The notes beneath the pieces are model-generated. The model saw only the letters and a program-made list of their open reading frames with translations. It was not told the DNA's origin and did not search any database. From positions 1 through 9,555 of the forward strand of contig JAITGJ010000152.1 of the NCBI GenBank assembly GCA_031280705.1: a stretch of 9,555 nt of DNA, in the 5' to 3' direction. This DNA is from Spirochaetaceae bacterium (lineage in GTDB: Bacteria; Spirochaetota; Spirochaetia; Treponematales; Breznakiellaceae). Made by a program: the position numbers and the translations under genes. This document shows positions 7,314 through 9,555 of this stretch, one piece after another (positions within the stretch are counted from its first letter, which is position 1; the number at the start of each line of letters is the position of its first letter).

Positions 7314-7880
7314 CTATTCGCCATCCCTGATTATCTCGATTTTGATGCCGTCGCTTTGATCCGGCTCCTCTTTGGGCGGAATCGTAACCCGCAGAATACC
7401 GTTCCTGAACACCGCCTTGACATCTTCCTGGGCGTATTTGTCCAGCGGCACATAGTATTTCTGCTTCTCAATATCTTTCATCTTGAGCCGCCGCTTGAAG
7501 TAGCGGAAGTTTTCTTCCAGACTCTGGAAATCGCCGCTGTTTTCCACCGGGATCTTTGCGGAAAAAACCATATAATCCCCGGAAAATGAAAGACTGATGT
7601 CCTTTTCGTCAAATCCCGCCAGGGCAAACTCAAAGACCATGGTTCGGTCGCCCTTCAGGTAAACGTTCATGGGCGGATAGGAATAATTGGGATAATAGTC
7701 GATATTTTCATCGAAGGGATTTTTTCCGCCAAAAATCCCGCCGGGGCCAAAGGGTCCCCCGTGGCTCCCCGGCCCGCAATCGCCAAAATTCCGGTGAATT
7801 TCATCGCTGAAATTGCGGGCCGCCTCAAATACTTCGTCGAAAATTGTCCCCAAGTCCATATACCCTCTGCTGCTTTTCAC
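7314..7880 (-). CDS. Small heat-shock protein, Hsp20/alpha-crystallin family
   Basis: The 188-aa protein has a variable N-terminal arm with a helix rich in acidic and aromatic residues (about 9-32). A Gly/Pro-rich linker (33-53) follows, then the alpha-crystallin domain at about 70-170, beginning with MNVYLKGDRTMVFEFALAGF (71-90) and ending with AVFRNGILRVTIP (156-168). A C-terminal IKIEI (179-183) resembles the I-x-I motif that links dimers into oligomers. It should act in the cytoplasm as an ATP-independent holdase for unfolded proteins. GTG at 7880 is chosen over the in-frame ATG seven codons later because a full AAGGAGG lies 5 bases upstream. The gene appears monocistronic, with its own promoter (8042-8070) and terminator (7254-7282). 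The family call is secure; the gene symbol is generic. Confidence 0.92.
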   Translation of the reverse strand: MKSSRGYMDLGTIFDEVFEAARNFSDEIHRNFGDCGPGSHGGPFGPGGIFGGKNPFDENIDYYPNYSYPPMNVYLKGDRTMVFEFALAGFDEKDISLSFSGDYMVFSAKIPVENSGDFQSLEENFRYFKRRLKMKDIEKQKYYVPLDKYAQEDVKAVFRNGILRVTIPPKEEPDQSDGIKIEIIRDGE

Positions 7881-7897
7881 GCCAGCCTCCTTCCGGC
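7881..7897 (-). promoter_or_regulatory. Hsp20 Shine-Dalgarno held in a hairpin loop
   Basis: The mRNA just before the GTG reads GCCGG-AAGGAGG-CUGGC. The flanks can form a 5-bp stem (one G-U pair) with the whole SD in the 7-base loop and the start codon directly after the stem. The pairing is seen directly; a role in temperature-dependent translation is inference. The site also fixes the GTG as the start. Confidence 0.45.
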
Positions 7898-8017
7898 ACG
7901 AGCCCCGGCCGCCGTTTGGCCTCCCGCTCCGCGCCAGATTGTGTTTTACCGGCCTTGCGGCCCGGCAGATGAAGAACCCTCTACGAGCGGTTCTGCGGCG
8001 GAACCTTGCGCCCGCCC

Positions 8018-8034
8018 TGGAGAAAACTTCTCCA
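8018..8034. promoter_or_regulatory. 17-base palindrome at the Hsp20 transcription start
   Basis: TGGAGAA-AAC-TTCTCCA is a 7-3-7 perfect inverted repeat beginning 8 bases downstream of the Hsp20 -10 box, covering about +1 to +17. That is a typical place for a repressor operator; as RNA it would form a 5'-end hairpin. It is not the CIRCE/HrcA element. The rest of the 352-base gap 7881-8232 holds the leader, this promoter and the rubrerythrin terminators. Confidence 0.5.
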
Positions 8035-8041
8035 TACTTTT

Positions 8042-8070
8042 AAGATACCATATTCTGCAAACCTGGACAA
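8042..8070 (-). promoter_or_regulatory. Hsp20 promoter with extended -10
   Basis: The -35 TTGTCC (8065-8070) and the -10 TATCTT (8042-8047) are 17 bases apart, and TGG directly precedes the -10, giving an extended -10. The predicted start near 8035 implies a leader of about 155 bases before the GTG at 7880. Confidence 0.6.
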
Positions 8071-8142
8071 TACGCCAGGGGCGGCGGGACGGAAACGGCG
8101 TAACGCGGCCGTCTGCGGCATTCTTCCACCGGGCAAAATGAC

Positions 8143-8173
8143 GCCGGGGTTCCGGTTAAACCGGGACCCCGGC
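8143..8173. terminator. Second large hairpin downstream of rubrerythrin
   Basis: GCCGGGGT (8143-8150) pairs with 8166-8173, then T-G, then CCGGT (8152-8156) with ACCGG (8160-8164), leaving a 3-base loop: 14 pairs in all. On the minus strand TTTT follows only after CGTCA, so termination would be weaker than at 8176-8215. It may be a backup terminator or an mRNA-end barrier. Confidence 0.55.
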
Positions 8174-8175
8174 GG

Positions 8176-8215
8176 AAAACCGGGCCGCACCGCGAAATCG
8201 AACCGCGCGGCCCGG
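8176..8215 (-). terminator. Intrinsic terminator of rubrerythrin
   Basis: On the minus strand, the 9-bp stem CCGGGCCGC/GCGGCCCGG (8207-8215 with 8180-8188) is followed directly by TTTT (8179-8176). The stem begins 17 bases past the rubrerythrin stop codon. Confidence 0.8.
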
Positions 8216-8232
8216 GTTGTCGAACAACTCTA

Positions 8233-8775
8233 CTATTTGAAGTACCGCGCCAAAAGTCCTTTGAACCCGGCGCCGTGACGGGCCTCGTCTTTGGCCATTT
8301 CGTGCACCGTGTCGTGGATGGCATCGTAATTCCGTTCCTTGGCCCGTTTGGCAAGATCGGTCTTTCCTCCGCAGGCGCCCGTTTCCGCTTCGGCGCGCAG
8401 TTCCAGGTTCTTTTTGGTGCTGTCGGTGATCACTTCGCCCAGAAGTTCGGCAAATCTGGACGCATGATCCGCTTCCTCAAAGGCGTAGCGTTTGAAGGCT
8501 TCGGCGATTTCAGGATACCCTTCCCGGTCGGCAACCCGGCCCATGGCCAGGTACATGCCAACTTCCGTACATTCGCCCATGAAATTGGCCCTGAGGTCCG
8601 TAAGAATATCTTCTTCCACACCTTTGGCAATGCCCACGGTATGAACCGAGGCGTAAGCGGCGCCATCGGCCTGTTCTTTAAATTTTGAGGCGGGCGCCTT
8701 GCACGTGGGGCAGGCTTCCGGGGCGCTGGGCCCGGTATGAACATAACCGCAGACGGTACAAACCCATTTCTTCAT
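8233..8775 (-). CDS. Rubrerythrin, reverse type (rubredoxin domain first)
   Basis: The 180-aa protein begins with a rubredoxin-like FeCys4 domain: CTVCGYVHTG (6-15) and CPTC (22-25), giving ligands C6, C9, C22 and C25. A ferritin-like four-helix diiron domain fills about 45-180. Probable metal ligands are in ECTE (E68, E71), FEEADH (E100/E101, H104), about E128-E131, and DEARH (E164, H167). Domain order is opposite to classical rubrerythrin and matches reverse rubrerythrins, which act as NADH-linked peroxidases in anaerobes via a rubredoxin reductase. It should reduce H2O2 to water in the cytoplasm. ATG at 8775 is chosen because GGAG lies 9 bases upstream and the rubredoxin fold starts at once; an in-frame extension to 8808 lacks support. 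The neighbouring perR suggests a peroxide-stress role, but no PerR box is seen at this promoter. Confidence 0.95.
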   Translation of the reverse strand: MKKWVCTVCGYVHTGPSAPEACPTCKAPASKFKEQADGAAYASVHTVGIAKGVEEDILTDLRANFMGECTEVGMYLAMGRVADREGYPEIAEAFKRYAFEEADHASRFAELLGEVITDSTKKNLELRAEAETGACGGKTDLAKRAKERNYDAIHDTVHEMAKDEARHGAGFKGLLARYFK

Positions 8776-8822
8776 ATATACTCTCCATACTTTAAAATCA
8801 GGCGGCACAAGCCACCGTATTC

Positions 8823-8831
8823 ACTATATCA
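8823..8831 (-). promoter_or_regulatory. Extended -10 promoter of rubrerythrin
   Basis: The minus strand reads TGATATAGT, that is, TG-N before the -10 box TATAGT. No good -35 box stands at normal spacing; TTTACG is only 13 bases above. The start near 8816 gives a leader of about 40 bases. A short GGGAG-G-CTCCC palindrome lies immediately upstream (8831-8841 region). Confidence 0.5.
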
Positions 8832-8894
8832 GGGAGCCTCCCGTAAACCGCGCCGGTTTGCCGCATGGCGCCGGGCGGCCTCCGCCAAAACGGG

Positions 8895-8922
8895 CAAAAT
8901 ACCGTGTATTACCGGTATTTTG
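8895..8922 (-). terminator. 10-bp inverted repeat after perR, probable weak terminator
   Basis: CAAAATACCG (8895-8904) is the exact reverse complement of 8913-8922, with an 8-base loop. It begins 14 bases past the perR stop. A-rich outer arms pairing with a TTTT run resemble bidirectional terminators, but no free U-tract follows the stem and the core is only ACCG. It could instead be an operator upstream of the rubrerythrin promoter. Confidence 0.45.
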
Positions 8923-8935
8923 GGGACACCGCCCC

Positions 8936-9346
8936 TTAACCGCCGGCTACACATTCACGGCAAAGGCCATAAAAGACCGTTTTCCGGTAATCCGCGGTAA
9001 AGCCATTTTCACCGGCCATTTCCGCGAGCGGGGTCAGCATCGTTTCGCCGGGCGCGGGCAGGTCAAGAACTTTCCCGCATCGTTCACATATCTGATGCGG
9101 GTGGGGCGCCGTAACGGCGTCAAACCGTTCCTCCCCGGCGACAACCCCCACGGAAACCACCGCGCCTTCCTCGCGGAACAGGCCGATGTTCCGGTACACC
9201 GTCCCAAGCGAAAGGCCGGGGATATGGGGCTTAAGCTCTTCGTACACCCACCGGGCCGCCGGATGCGTTTTGGTCTTCCGTATGACTTCAAGAATCGCTT
9301 CCCGCTTCCCGCTTCGTTTTCGCCGGATCTGGGCAGTGCATTTCAT
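8936..9346 (-). CDS. perR: PerR-type peroxide-sensing repressor of the Fur family
   Basis: The 136-aa protein has an N-terminal winged helix with the recognition region IPGLSLGTVYRNIGLFREEG (42-61) and a C-terminal dimerisation domain. Two structural zinc pairs are present, CERC (87-90) and CREC (129-132). All five residues matching the Bacillus subtilis PerR regulatory site can be aligned: H28 (H37), D76 in RFD (D85), H82 and H84 in HPH (H91, H93), and D95 (D104). In PerR, Fe(II) at this site drives histidine oxidation by H2O2 and release of DNA. The downstream rubrerythrin fits such a regulon. ATG at 9346 gives the normal family length; the in-frame region upstream encodes an atypical Ile-rich stretch and overlaps the promoter. 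No Shine-Dalgarno is seen. Fur or Zur are less likely given the D76/D95 set. Confidence 0.92.
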   Translation of the reverse strand: MKCTAQIRRKRSGKREAILEVIRKTKTHPAARWVYEELKPHIPGLSLGTVYRNIGLFREEGAVVSVGVVAGEERFDAVTAPHPHQICERCGKVLDLPAPGETMLTPLAEMAGENGFTADYRKTVFYGLCRECVAGG

Positions 9347-9353
9347 AACAATA

Positions 9354-9382
9354 ATAATAATCATTATTAAAATTAAAGTCAA
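9354..9382 (-). promoter_or_regulatory. perR promoter, predicted leaderless
   Basis: The -35 TTGACT (9377-9382) and the -10 TATTAT (9354-9359) are 17 bases apart, each 5 of 6 to consensus. Only 7 bases separate the -10 from the perR ATG, so the A of the ATG at 9346 falls at the expected +1. No ribosome-binding site is present. Confidence 0.75.
9355..9369. promoter_or_regulatory. Fur/PerR-type 7-1-7 operator over the perR -10 box
   Basis: TAATAAT-C-ATTATTA is a perfect 7-1-7 palindrome. It matches the PerR box (TTATAATNATTATAA) at all but positions 2 and 14, the same positions at which it departs from the Fur box. It overlaps the -10 and part of the spacer, so binding would block RNA polymerase, which implies that perR represses itself. 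Confidence 0.78.
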
Positions 9383-9393
9383 TATGTTTGGGC

Positions 9394-9439
9394 AAAAAAA
9401 ACGCCGCTCAAACCGGGCTATACCCCGGAATTTGCGGCG
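9394..9439 (-). terminator. Intrinsic terminator upstream of perR
   Basis: On the minus strand, CGCCGC (9434-9439) pairs with 9402-9407 and an inner CCGGG/CCCGG stem closes a 6-base loop. CAAA/TTTG can pair between the two stems. Eight Ts (9401-9394) follow directly. It ends 11 bases before the perR -35 and must stop transcription entering from the right. Confidence 0.88.
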
Positions 9440-9448
9440 GATTCTCCG

Positions 9449-9473
9449 AAAAACACCGGGCCGCACGGCCCGG
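9449..9473 (-). terminator. First of two tandem terminators at the right edge
   Basis: On the minus strand, the 7-bp stem CCGGGCC/GGCCCGG with a 4-base loop (9456-9473) is followed by TG and five Ts (9453-9449). A T-run at 9480-9483 on the plus strand, 6 bases past the stem, suggests it may work in both directions. No gene end is visible to its right inside the window. Confidence 0.75.
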
Positions 9474-9500
9474 AGGCGGTTTTCTTAGCCTAAAGGCTGC

Positions 9501-9515
9501 GAAAATGCGATTTTC
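9501..9515. repeat. Short inverted repeat GAAAAT-GCG-ATTTTC
   Basis: A 6-bp perfect inverted repeat with a 3-base centre lies between the terminators and the end palindrome. A 4-bp AGCC/GGCT hairpin lies just left of it (9487-9498). No function is evident, and no gene is seen in 9474-9555. Confidence 0.35.
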
Positions 9516-9521
9516 AAGGAA

Positions 9522-9555
9522 GTCTGTCTATAATGTGTCCACATTATAGACAGAC
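9522..9555. repeat. Perfect 34-base palindrome at the window end (16-2-16)
   Basis: GTCTGTCTATAATGTG (9522-9537) is the exact reverse complement of 9540-9555, with centre TC. The right arm ends on the last base, so the repeat may continue outside. It could be a repressor operator, a recombination or transposon-end site, or a fold-back artefact if this is a contig end. No transposase is seen next to it. Confidence 0.8.

Noticed and set aside
7946..8035. 29-codon frame starting at the predicted Hsp20 transcription start
   Set aside because: It has an ATG at about +1 but no Shine-Dalgarno, no conserved look and ordinary GC-rich composition. A leader peptide is possible, but nothing supports it beyond position.
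9347..9466. 40-residue N-terminal extension of PerR
   Set aside because: It would run through a terminator and the perR promoter and encode an Ile-rich stretch from ATT repeats. The Fur family fold starts just after residue 10 of the shorter form.
9522..9555. Insertion-sequence end
   Set aside because: The palindrome resembles neither a named terminal repeat I can identify nor is it next to a transposase within the window; kept only as a possibility in the findings.

Overview
All eight recognisable genes in this window (seven protein genes and one tRNA) lie on the minus strand, so transcription runs from the right edge to the left. The gene set is a Borrelia BesCAB-like tripartite efflux operon, a PerR regulator next to a rubredoxin-first rubrerythrin, and a small heat-shock protein. 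Together these suggest an anaerobic or microaerophilic diderm, and the adapter protein without an alpha-hairpin points to a spirochaete. The GC-rich composition would suit a gut Treponema relative better than Borrelia. This placement is inference from gene content, not a database match.

Right edge, 9346-9555: a perfect 34-base palindrome ends exactly on the last base. To its left are two minus-strand terminators, which must serve a gene outside the window. Then comes the perR promoter, whose -10 is covered by a 7-1-7 Fur/PerR-type operator. PerR (136 aa) keeps all five regulatory metal ligands and both zinc CxxC pairs, and its mRNA is predicted to be leaderless.

Stress block, 7254-8935: rubrerythrin (180 aa) has its own extended -10 promoter and ends at a strong terminator followed by a second large hairpin. 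The Hsp20 gene (188 aa, GTG start) has a leader of about 155 bases. That leader carries a 17-base palindrome at the predicted transcription start, and the Shine-Dalgarno sits in the loop of a small hairpin. The rubrerythrin and Hsp20 leaders share a 12-base sequence. Hsp20 ends at a textbook terminator.

Efflux operon, 284-7235: an outer-membrane TolC/BesC-like factor, a periplasmic adapter (ATGA overlap), an inner-membrane RND pump (60-base gap) and a Gfo/Idh/MocA oxidoreductase (9-base gap) follow in one direction with no internal terminator seen. The upstream region has a sigma70-type promoter, a sigma54-like -24/-12 element and a 36-base inverted repeat. The pump is unusual: of the four classical proton-relay residues only one aspartate remains.

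Left end, 1-287: tRNA-Pro(UGG) has a near-consensus promoter whose -35 box contains the stop codon of the oxidoreductase gene. Bases 1-178 hold no gene, only a 12-bp inverted repeat and a short GC palindrome.

I see no CRISPR array, transposase, phage gene or toxin-antitoxin pair. The less ordinary features are the compact PerR operator and leaderless promoter, the Hsp20 leader, the divergent pump with its oxidoreductase partner, and the palindrome at the window end.
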